Origin: Oscillatoria sp. FACHB-1406
GTDB taxonomy: Bacteria; Cyanobacteriota; Cyanobacteriia; Cyanobacteriales; Spirulinaceae
DNA length: 64,000 nucleotides
Direction: 5' to 3'
Assembly (NCBI RefSeq): GCF_014698145.1
Contig: NZ_JACJSM010000005.1
Coordinates: forward strand, 62,001-126,000
Part shown: one piece after another, positions 56,322 to 62,288 of the stretch
Position numbering within the stretch: position 1 is the stretch's first letter
Layout of the letters: the number at the start of each line of letters is the position of its first letter
Made by a program: the position numbers and the translations under genes
Notes under the pieces: generated by a model
Database searches by the model: none
Told to the model about the DNA's origin: nothing
Seen by the model: the letters and a program-made list of their open reading frames with translations, nothing else

Positions 56322-56353
56322 CTGTAGGGACGTTATATATAACGTCCCTACAG
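56322..56353. terminator. 32-base perfect palindrome between convergent genes
   Basis: CTGTAGGGACGTTATA and its exact reverse complement form a perfect palindrome located between the convergent stops of two genes. Its GTAGGGACGTT core also appears in the 18.1 kb and 36.5 kb hairpins. It could terminate both strands. Confidence 0.6.
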
Positions 56354-56368
56354 AGTATCGATCGCATT

Positions 56369-57274
56369 TTACCGGCGATCGAGTTGTCGCAATAAGGTTT
56401 CGGCATGGGCTGCCCATTCTGCATTACCGCGATCGCGGTACAAATCTCTGGCATACTGTAAAACCCGTCGCGCTTCTTCGGGACGATTGTCGCTCAAAAA
56501 TACCAATCCCGCACCGTAATAAGCGTTGGGATAGTTGGGATTGGCGGCACTAGAACGGCGAAAGGCATCAAGGGATGCTTCGCGATCGCCCCGATTGAAT
56601 AAAATAATCCCTAAGTTATACAGCGCTTCTTCGTACTGAGGGTTAATGCGAATCGCTTGTTCTAGCCGTTCTCGGGCGGCTTCGAGTTGGTTGCGTTGCA
56701 GGTGGATAAGCGCGAGGTGATAGGCGGGTTCGGGGGCGTTAGGGCTGAGGGAAATCGCGCGGTTGAAGCTTTGTTCCGCCCCCTCGAGTTCGCCGAGATC
56801 TTTCAGCACTAAACCGAGGTTATAATGGGCAACTCCGAGCTTAGGATCGATCGCGACGGCACGCTGCAAATAGTCTTTGGCAAGCTGCAAATTCTGTCCT
56901 TCGTAGAGTGCCGCGCCGAGGTTGGCGTAAGCGAGGGAAAAATTAGGATCGGCTTGAACCGCTTTGTAAAAGGCATCGGCGGCAGGTTGCAAGGCTCCTT
57001 GTTGTCGCAGCGCGAGTCCGAGGTTATAGTAAGCGGGGGCGAGACTGGGATCGAGTCGGGCGGCTTCGGTAAAAAAGGCGATCGCATCTTGTACCTGACC
57101 TTGGCTGATCCGTTGCAAACCTGCATTCAAATACTCTACAGCTTGCGGTTGCGTAGGCGTGAGAACGGGTAAAGATTGCGAACCGCTGGGACTGCCTAAC
57201 CCCAAACTCGCGATCGCAACGCCCAGCCCTAGCATTTGTCCCAATTTTAGTCGCATATTGTTGCGTTTATTCAT
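56369..57274 (-). CDS. Exported TPR repeat protein
   Basis: A 301-residue protein with an N-terminal hydrophobic signal segment (about 10-28) and seven to eight tetratricopeptide repeats filling residues 45-290. Repeats follow the pattern LGxxxxxxGxxxxAxxxFxxAxxxxP (for example AYYNLGLALRQQGALQPAADAFYKAVQADP). It probably acts as a scaffold at the periplasmic or thylakoid side of the membrane. ATG 57274 is preferred over a TTG 12 bases upstream. Confidence 0.88.
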   Translation of the reverse strand: MNKRNNMRLKLGQMLGLGVAIASLGLGSPSGSQSLPVLTPTQPQAVEYLNAGLQRISQGQVQDAIAFFTEAARLDPSLAPAYYNLGLALRQQGALQPAADAFYKAVQADPNFSLAYANLGAALYEGQNLQLAKDYLQRAVAIDPKLGVAHYNLGLVLKDLGELEGAEQSFNRAISLSPNAPEPAYHLALIHLQRNQLEAARERLEQAIRINPQYEEALYNLGIILFNRGDREASLDAFRRSSAANPNYPNAYYGAGLVFLSDNRPEEARRVLQYARDLYRDRGNAEWAAHAETLLRQLDRR

Positions 57275-57472
57275 AAAAATTATCAAGAATTGATAGTTAG
57301 AAATCTTCCTTCATCGAACGATCCCAAGGTCTTAAAAGAAGTTGCAATTCTGCTCCCGCAACCCTCCAAACGCGGTACTCTCAAAAAAGATTCGGACTGA
57401 AGAGTTGCTGGCCGGGAATCCCGTCAATTGTGCGGCTCTTCACCCGCCCATTCAATTTTGGGGGAAAATTTT

Positions 57473-59512
57473 ATGAACGAAAAAGTAGTATCGGGGACTC
57501 GCAATGTTGCCATTGTCGGTCCCTACTCCAGTGGTAAAACAACCCTGCTTGAAAGTATTTTATTCGTGACGGGCGCAATCACGCGCAAGGGCAGCATTAA
57601 AGACGGCAACACCGTCGGCGATAGCAGCCAAGAAGCACGCGATCGCGGCACGAGTGTTGAAGTCTCCGCCGCCAGCACCCTACTCGACGATATTCGCCTC
57701 ACCTTCCTCGACTGTCCCGGTTCGGTGGAATTTGCCCAAGAAACCGACAATGCCCTCGTTGGGGCGGGTGCAGCCATTGTCGTTTGCGAACCCGTCATCG
57801 ATCGCGTCCTCACCCTCGCGCCCCTTTTTAAATTCCTCGACGACTGGGAAATCCCGCATCTCGTCTTTATTAATAAGATGGATCGCGCCAACACCCAAGT
57901 CGAATTTATGGACGTTCTGCACGCGCTTAAATCCGTCTCCAGTCGTCCCCTCGTTCCTCACCAATATCCCATCCGTCAGGGCGAAGACTTAGTTGGCTAC
58001 ATCGATTTAGTCAGCGAACAAGCCTATCATTATCATGCTGGCAGTCCCGCCGATCCCGTTCCCCTCCCCGAAGACTTGAGAGAGGAAGAAAAGCTCGCAC
58101 GGGAGGAAATGCTAGAAACCCTCTCCGAATTTGACGACCATTTATTAGAAGAACTGCTTGAAGAAATCGAACCGCCCCAAGAAGAAATTCTCCAAGATAT
58201 TCGACAAGATTTAAGCGCGGACTTAATCGTTCCCGTCTTTTTTGGCATCGCCGAACAAGACTACGGCGTGCGCCCACTCCTCGATGCGCTGATTAAAGAA
58301 GCACCCGAACCTAGCGTTACTGCCGAACGACGCGGTTTAGAAGCGGGGGCGAACGGCGAGCAAACTTTAGTACAGATTTTAAAAACCTACAATGTTTCCC
58401 AAGGCGGAAAACTTTCCCTGGCGCGGGTTTGGCAGGGCGAACTCACCGACGGTATGACGCTCAACGGCGTGCGCGCGGGCGGATTGTATCGCTTGATGGG
58501 GCAGCAGCAAGAACCGATTCAAAAAGCCTCTGTGGGGGATATTATCGCGATCGGGCGTTTGGAAGGGATTAAAACCGGGCAAACAATTAGTAATATGCCC
58601 GATAAAGCTAAAGAATTGCCGAAGGCGGAACTTTTAGAACCCGTTTACGCCCTAGCAATTGTTCCGGAAAACCGCAAAGATGAAGTTAAACTGAGTGGCG
58701 CGCTGGGCAAATTGCTGGAAGAAGATCCCGCCCTGCACTGGGAACAGCACGGCGATACGCGCGAGATTATTTTGTGGGGACAAGGCGAAATTCACTTGCA
58801 AGTCGCGCTCGATCGCCTGCGCCGCAAGTACAATCTCCCCATGACCACTCATTTGCCCCAAGTTCCTTATAAAGAAACGATTCGCAACGGCACGAACTCC
58901 CACGGGCGCTACAAACACCAAAGCGGCGGACACGGAGCTTTTGGGGATGTTTATTTAGATATTAAACCGCGCGATCGCGGTACGGGTTTCTTCTTCCACG
59001 AAACCATCGTCGGCGGTGTCGTTCCCAAACAGTACATTCCCGGCGTAGAAATGGGCGTGCGCGAATATCTCGATCGCGGGCCGTTGGGTTTCCCCGTCGT
59101 CGATGTCGATGTTACCTTAACCAACGGATCGTACCACTCCGTCGATAGCTCCGAGCAAGCGTTCAAACAAGCCGCGCGCATTGCCATGAACGAAGGAATG
59201 CCCAAATGCAAACCGATTTTGCTCGAGCCGGTTTTAACGGTTGAAGTTTGCGCGCCAACCGAATTTACCTCAAAAGTCTTGCAACTTTCGAGCGGACATC
59301 GGGGACAAATTCTCGGTTACGAAGGTATTTCTGATTGGAAAGGATGGGATCGCACCACGGCTTATTTACCCCAAGCAGAGATGCAAAACTTTATTGTCGA
59401 GTTGCGCTCTTTGACGATGGGTGTAGGCTTCTTTAAGTGGCAATACGACCACCTCCAAGAAGTTCCCGATAAGCTTGCTGAAAACGTCGTTGCCTCTCGC
59501 AAGGATTCTTAA
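57473..59512 (+). CDS. EF-G-like translational GTPase paralogue
   Basis: A 679-residue relative of elongation factor G. The P-loop is GPYSSGKTT (residues 16-24) and the G4 motif NKMD at 134-137; domains II to V follow with the conserved end YDHLQEVPDKLAENV. The G3 motif reads D80-C-P-G-S84, with Ser replacing the catalytic His of DTPGH found in EF-G and EF-Tu, so GTP hydrolysis may be slow or controlled otherwise. Such paralogues are found beside true EF-G in many bacteria; their role is not settled. Start ATG 57473 follows GGGGGAAAAT. Confidence 0.9.
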   Translation: MNEKVVSGTRNVAIVGPYSSGKTTLLESILFVTGAITRKGSIKDGNTVGDSSQEARDRGTSVEVSAASTLLDDIRLTFLDCPGSVEFAQETDNALVGAGAAIVVCEPVIDRVLTLAPLFKFLDDWEIPHLVFINKMDRANTQVEFMDVLHALKSVSSRPLVPHQYPIRQGEDLVGYIDLVSEQAYHYHAGSPADPVPLPEDLREEEKLAREEMLETLSEFDDHLLEELLEEIEPPQEEILQDIRQDLSADLIVPVFFGIAEQDYGVRPLLDALIKEAPEPSVTAERRGLEAGANGEQTLVQILKTYNVSQGGKLSLARVWQGELTDGMTLNGVRAGGLYRLMGQQQEPIQKASVGDIIAIGRLEGIKTGQTISNMPDKAKELPKAELLEPVYALAIVPENRKDEVKLSGALGKLLEEDPALHWEQHGDTREIILWGQGEIHLQVALDRLRRKYNLPMTTHLPQVPYKETIRNGTNSHGRYKHQSGGHGAFGDVYLDIKPRDRGTGFFFHETIVGGVVPKQYIPGVEMGVREYLDRGPLGFPVVDVDVTLTNGSYHSVDSSEQAFKQAARIAMNEGMPKCKPILLEPVLTVEVCAPTEFTSKVLQLSSGHRGQILGYEGISDWKGWDRTTAYLPQAEMQNFIVELRSLTMGVGFFKWQYDHLQEVPDKLAENVVASRKDS

Positions 59513-59568
59513 GTTCGGCACTTCAGCGCGATCGGTTATCAACAATCTCTTAGGGTGCATCTGGTTAA

Positions 59569-59647
59569 TACTCCTGGTGGGAGTCGAACCCACAAATTGA
59601 AAGACAGGTTTTAAAGCTGCTGCGTCTGCCAATTCCGCCACAGGAGC
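59569..59647 (-). tRNA. tRNA-Leu(UAA)
   Basis: A cloverleaf with a GCTCCTG/CAGGAGT acceptor stem, D arm GCG/CGC, T arm GTGGG/CCCAC and anticodon loop TTTAAAA. Variable arm is about 10 bases. A C-C mismatch closes the anticodon stem (31-39). First of a minus-strand array; 3' CCA not encoded. Confidence 0.8.
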
Positions 59648-59711
59648 GAGGTTGAGCGTTGGATTCGCGATCGGAGATAACCCCAATTTGCGAATCCGAC
59701 ATTTCGACCAA

Positions 59712-59785
59712 TACTCCCGGTGAGACTCGAACTCACAACCTGCTAATTTTGAGTTAGCCGCCTCTTCCGATTGGGCCACAGGAGC
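59712..59785 (-). tRNA. tRNA with anticodon CAA, class I body (Leu by anticodon)
   Basis: A 74-base cloverleaf with paired stems GCTCCTG/CGGGAGT, GCTAA/TTAGC and GTGAG/CTCAC and anticodon loop CTCAAAA. The anticodon reads leucine UUG but the variable arm is only five bases, so the body is not leucine-like. Isotype is uncertain. Confidence 0.75.
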
Positions 59786-59788
59786 ATA

Positions 59789-59862
59789 CTGGGAAGGAAG
59801 GAATCGAACCTTCAACCGCTTGCTTCAAAGGCAAGTCGCTTTACCTATTTGCGTACTTCCCA
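59789..59862 (-). tRNA. tRNA-Gln(UUG)
   Basis: Acceptor TGGGAAG/CTTCCCA, anticodon stem CTTGC/GCAAG with loop CTTTGAA, T arm GAAGG/CCTTC. A 74-base canonical tRNA with no encoded CCA. Confidence 0.9.
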
Positions 59863-59866
59863 TTGG

Positions 59867-59941
59867 CTGCCGGAGTAGGACTCGAACCTACAAAACTCCT
59901 GTTTCAGAGACAGGCGACGTTACCAATTTGTCTATCCGGCA
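59867..59941 (-). tRNA. tRNA-Gln(CUG)
   Basis: Acceptor TGCCGGA/TCCGGCA, anticodon stem CCTGT/ACAGG with loop CTCTGAA, T arm GTAGG/CCTAC. With the preceding gene it covers both glutamine codons. Confidence 0.9.
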
Positions 59942-59956
59942 ATCAAGATTTTTGAA

Positions 59957-60028
59957 CTGCCCCAGTGGGAGTCGAACCCACAACCGCGCGGTTAACAGCC
60001 GCTCGCTCTGCCATTGAGCTACAGGGCA
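59957..60028 (-). tRNA. tRNA-Asn(GUU)
   Basis: Acceptor TGCCCTG/TGGGGCA (with wobble pairs), D arm GCTC/GAGC, anticodon loop CTGTTAA between AGCGG and CCGCG (one A-G mismatch at the end), T arm GTGGG/CCCAC. Confidence 0.88.
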
Positions 60029-60036
60029 ACGTTCAG

Positions 60037-60110
60037 CCCCCCAAGTCAGAATCGAACTGACGACCTCCTGTTCTTCAGACAGGCGCTACTACCGACTGAG
60101 CTATCGGGGG
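60037..60110 (-). tRNA. tRNA-Phe(GAA)
   Basis: Acceptor CCCCCGA/TTGGGGG, anticodon stem CCTGT/ACAGG with loop CTGAAGA, T arm GTCAG/CTGAC. A 74-base canonical tRNA. Confidence 0.9.
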
Positions 60111-60176
60111 AAATTCTAAGCAATACTTGGGAATAAGCCAGCGAAATTAATCACTATTCACTCTTCCCTAAAAAGG

Positions 60177-60266
60177 CGGAGAGAGGGGGATTTGAACCCC
60201 CGTTGGATGAATTAAATCCAATCGATCTTTCGAGGATCGCGCCTTTAGCCGCTCGGCCATCTCTCC
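60177..60266 (-). tRNA. tRNA-Ser(CGA)
   Basis: Class II tRNA of 90 bases with GGAGAGA/TCTCTCC acceptor-region pairing, anticodon stem CGATC/GATCG, loop CTCGAAA, and a long variable arm TTGGATTTAATTCATCCAA. Nearly identical to the next gene. Confidence 0.9.
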
Positions 60267-60280
60267 ATTCACAAATAAGG

Positions 60281-60370
60281 CGGAGAGAGAGGGATTTGAA
60301 CCCCCGTTGGATGAATTAAATCCAATCGATCTTTCAAGGATCGCGCCTTCAGCCGCTCGGCCATCTCTCC
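60281..60370 (-). tRNA. tRNA-Ser(UGA)
   Basis: A 90-base close copy of the preceding serine tRNA; the anticodon loop is CTTGAAA. The two differ at only a few positions, so they arose by duplication with an anticodon change. Confidence 0.9.
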
Positions 60371-60375
60371 ATTCA

Positions 60376-60510
60376 CAAATAACGTCTGATGTGCATTATC
60401 CAAAAGTCTTGATTTCCCTCACCCCTAGCCCCTCTCCCAATCGGTGGGAGAGGGGAGAAAGAACAGTAATATCTATCTTTCTGGCTTCTAATTCACATTA
60501 GGCGTAAATA
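60376..60510. other. Spacer in the tRNA array with a 10-bp hairpin
   Basis: A gap between serine tRNAs that is longer than most in the array. It holds CCCCTCTCCC (60429-60438) and GGGAGAGGGG (60446-60455) around a 7-base loop, a pyrimidine-rich repeat like that at 7190-7282. It could be a processing signal or an inserted repeat. Confidence 0.6.
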
Positions 60511-60513
60511 AGG

Positions 60514-60603
60514 CGGAGAGAGGGGGATTTGAACCCCCGTTGGATCGATTAAATCCAATCGATCTTTCCAAGATCGCGCCTTTAGCCGCTCGGCCATCTC
60601 TCC
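60514..60603 (-). tRNA. tRNA-Ser(GGA)
   Basis: A 90-base class II tRNA of the same family as the two above, with anticodon loop TTGGAAA between CGATC and GATCG. The variable arm is TTGGATTTAATCGATCCAA. Confidence 0.9.
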
Positions 60604-60609
60604 CCTTAA

Positions 60610-60683
60610 CGAGAACGGAAGGACTCGAACCTTCACTTCCCAGTTTCGTAGACTGATGTGTTATCCAGTTACACCACGCTCTC
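60610..60683 (-). tRNA. tRNA-Arg(ACG)
   Basis: Acceptor GAGAGCG/CGTTCTC, anticodon stem TCAGT/ACTGG with loop CTACGAA, T arm GAAGG/CCTTC. A34 would be edited to inosine by TadA. Confidence 0.9.
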
Positions 60684-60753
60684 ATTTTTTTGAAGCATAA
60701 ATTGTCGATTTTGAATCATCGAAGATTCGCGCTTCAATTATTCCCTAAAAAGG

Positions 60754-60842
60754 CGGAGAGGGAGGGATTTGAACCCTCGACGGGTGACTAAACCCGCTTC
60801 CTCTTAGCAGGAGGATGCCTTAAGCCGCTCGGCCACCTCTCC
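60754..60842 (-). tRNA. tRNA-Ser(GCU)
   Basis: An 89-base class II tRNA with GGAGAGG/CCTCTCC acceptor, anticodon stem TCCTC/GAGGA, loop CTGCTAA and variable arm CGGGTTTAGTCACCCG. It completes the serine set in the array. Confidence 0.92.
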
Positions 60843-60876
60843 GAGTTTGAATGTGCGGGAGGGAAACAGCCCGCAA

Positions 60877-60960
60877 TGGGTTGGGAGGGACTCGAACCCC
60901 CACGCGCCGATAAGCAACTGATTTACAGTCAGCCTCCTTCACCAATTTGGATACCAACCC
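60877..60960 (-). tRNA. tRNA-Tyr(GUA)
   Basis: An 84-base class II tRNA with GGGTTGG/CCAACCC acceptor, anticodon stem GCTGA/TCAGT, loop CTGTAAA, a long variable arm and T arm GGGGG/CCCTC. Confidence 0.9.
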
Positions 60961-61036
60961 TTGAGTTAAACTTTTGAGTTTGTCTCAGTTAATTCATGAT
61001 TGTTAATTGTTAACTGCTCGCGACTAACTGAAAAGG

Positions 61037-61108
61037 TAGGCCGCCGGGGAATCGAACCCCGATAATGCCGCTTAAAAGGCGGCTGCATACCCATTCTGCC
61101 AACGACCC
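61037..61108 (-). tRNA. tRNA-Lys(UUU)
   Basis: A 72-base tRNA with GGGTCGT/GCGGCCT acceptor including G-T pairs, anticodon stem GCCGC/GCGGC, loop CTTTTAA and T arm CGGGG/CCCCG. Confidence 0.88.
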
Positions 61109-61117
61109 AAGATGGGA

Positions 61118-61191
61118 GATGCCCCAGTCGAGAATTGCTCGCAACCGTGCCACTCTTACGAGTAGTTCTCGACTTTTCGGTGCAGGGCATC
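61118..61191 (-). ncRNA. 74-base tRNA-like structured element
   Basis: The element is exactly tRNA-sized and lies between tRNA-Lys and tRNA-Glu in the array. GATGCCC and GGGCATC form a perfect 7-bp end stem, and GTCGAGAA/TTCTCGAC an 8-bp inner stem. A CTACTC-GTAA-GAGTGG hairpin and a TTGC/GCAA one lie inside. It lacks D-loop GG and the T-loop TTCGA. It may be a decayed tRNA or a different structured RNA. Confidence 0.45.
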
Positions 61192-61195
61192 GTAA

Positions 61196-61271
61196 CAGTG
61201 CCGACGGGATTTGAACCCGCAGTTCGCCAGAGTGAAAATCTGGTGGCTTATCCGAGTTTGCCTACGGCACT
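61196..61271 (-). tRNA. tRNA-Glu(UUC)
   Basis: A 76-base tRNA with AGTGCCG/CGGCACT acceptor, anticodon stem CCAGA/TCTGG, loop TTTTCAC and T arm GCGGG/CCCGT. In cyanobacteria this isoacceptor normally also feeds tetrapyrrole synthesis. Confidence 0.88.
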
Positions 61272-61483
61272 TTAGCGCTTAAAGATCGAGAATTCAAGAT
61301 GCAATAATTGGGACAATTTAGGGAATTGAAATTAGGACATTGGGTAGGGTGGGCAGCGCCCACCAGCCAATACTTTTATGCGCTTAGAAACGTACTTTCA
61401 CGTTTCAAGTAGCGCTATAGCTGATAGAAGTTGTACCGTACAAGTTGAGGAAGCTTCTGTTTTATACAGCCCCCCTGTTTGGC

Positions 61484-61566
61484 GGAGGCTGTCGGAGTCG
61501 AACCGATTAACCTTGCGGTTAATTACCCTTGTTTGTAAGCTTCGCGAGTTAGGATACGGTACTTTA
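61484..61566 (-). pseudogene. Degenerate tRNA-like remnant
   Basis: The minus strand has a T arm TCGG/CCGA with the loop TTCGACT and a TTAACC-GCAA-GGTTAA hairpin where a long variable arm would be. The 5' part includes a CTTACAA stretch that could have been an anticodon loop (UAC). The ends do not pair (no partner for AGCCTCC), so it cannot form a cloverleaf. It looks like a truncated or chimeric tRNA. Confidence 0.5.
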
Positions 61567-61585
61567 CAATCAATCAATTCAATGG

Positions 61586-61657
61586 CGCGGAGACTAGGAC
61601 TCGAACCCAGATCGACGGTTTTGGAGACCGCAGTGTTAGCCTTTACACTATCTCCAC
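61586..61657 (-). tRNA. tRNA-Trp(CCA)
   Basis: A 72-base tRNA with GTGGAGA/TCTCCGC acceptor, anticodon stem GCGGT/ACCGT, loop CTCCAAA and T arm CTGGG/CCTAG. Every non-redundant anticodon here occurs once. Confidence 0.9.
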
Positions 61658-61666
61658 TTATGTGAG

Positions 61667-61738
61667 TAGCAGCGACGGGAGTCGAACCCATATGGACTTG
61701 GTTATGAGCCAAGCGCTTTACCGTTAAGCTACGCTGCG
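61667..61738 (-). tRNA. tRNA-Met(CAU)
   Basis: A 72-base tRNA with anticodon stem CTTGG/CCAAG and loop CTCATAA. The anticodon stem lacks the three G-C pairs of initiators, so it is an elongator Met or, if C34 is modified, Ile2. The acceptor end C-T pair is mismatched. Confidence 0.85.
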
Positions 61739-61793
61739 ATGAAAAGCTGAATTTTTCAGCTTGCATGAGTCAGTTTCGGAATCGTTGCAACAA

Positions 61794-61868
61794 CGAGGCT
61801 GACGAGGCTCGAACTCGCGATCCTCCTGTTCGACAGACAGGCGCTCTAACCATCTGAGCTACAGCCCC
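61794..61868 (-). tRNA. tRNA-Asp(GUC)
   Basis: A 75-base tRNA with GGGGCTG/CAGCCTC acceptor, anticodon stem CCTGT/ACAGG with loop CTGTCGA and T arm GCGAG/CTCGT. It is the first gene of the array in the direction of transcription. Confidence 0.9.
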
Positions 61869-62288
61869 AAGAAGGTTGCAACAATCCCTTAATTCTGCGG
61901 ATGGAAGGGGTTAACTCGGCGGGTTTGTCGTCCGAATAAGTCGCGTTGTTGCTAGCGGGAGGGCATAGCAGTGCTATGCTCCGACTGGCATCCTTTCAAC
62001 CTGTACTACAATTTCGATCGCAACTTCGAGCTTTGTAGTATGATGGCTTCGGGGAGTGAATGCGGCTTATCAGTCAACGCCTTCCTTTCTACAGGGTTTG
62101 TAAAAGATGTATTACTTATTGGGTTGTCAAGGTTCGTCGGGTGGAGGGGGTTAGCTGTTGTTGTGGCTTTCCCGCTTGCCCTACATTAATACTACAAACA
62201 TATTACAAAAACGTCAAGGGGTTAGACAGAGTTTTTTTGAAAAAAGTCTGAAAAGCTTATCGTCTAAAGCTTGGAAAGATTCGCTCCC
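61869..62288. other. Spacer upstream of the tRNA array
   Basis: A 420-base spacer with a good minus-strand promoter and a copy of the GCATAGCA palindrome at 61962-61979. Short plus-strand frames here have no conserved features. Confidence 0.6.
62189..62217 (-). promoter_or_regulatory. Sigma-70-type promoter pointing to the tRNA array
   Basis: On the minus strand TTGACG (five of six matches to the -35 consensus) is followed after exactly 17 bases by TAGTAT (four of six to -10). It lies about 320 bases before tRNA-Asp and is the best promoter seen upstream of the array. Confidence 0.55.

Noticed and set aside
56278-56553. 91-residue plus-strand frame
   Set aside because: Contains the 32-base palindrome and overlaps the TPR gene on the other strand.
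61378-61665. Plus-strand frame with RRLSESNRLT-type sequence
   Set aside because: This is the translation of antisense tRNA T arms, a known false-positive pattern; the same applies to frames at 59366-59815, 59820-60017, 60488-60685 and 60966-61190.
61667-61738. Initiator tRNA-fMet because of a mismatched acceptor end
   Set aside because: The anticodon stem lacks the three consecutive G-C pairs that define initiators.
61971-62251. Two short overlapping frames before the phosphatase gene
   Set aside because: No conserved features, and they cover the promoter of the tRNA array.
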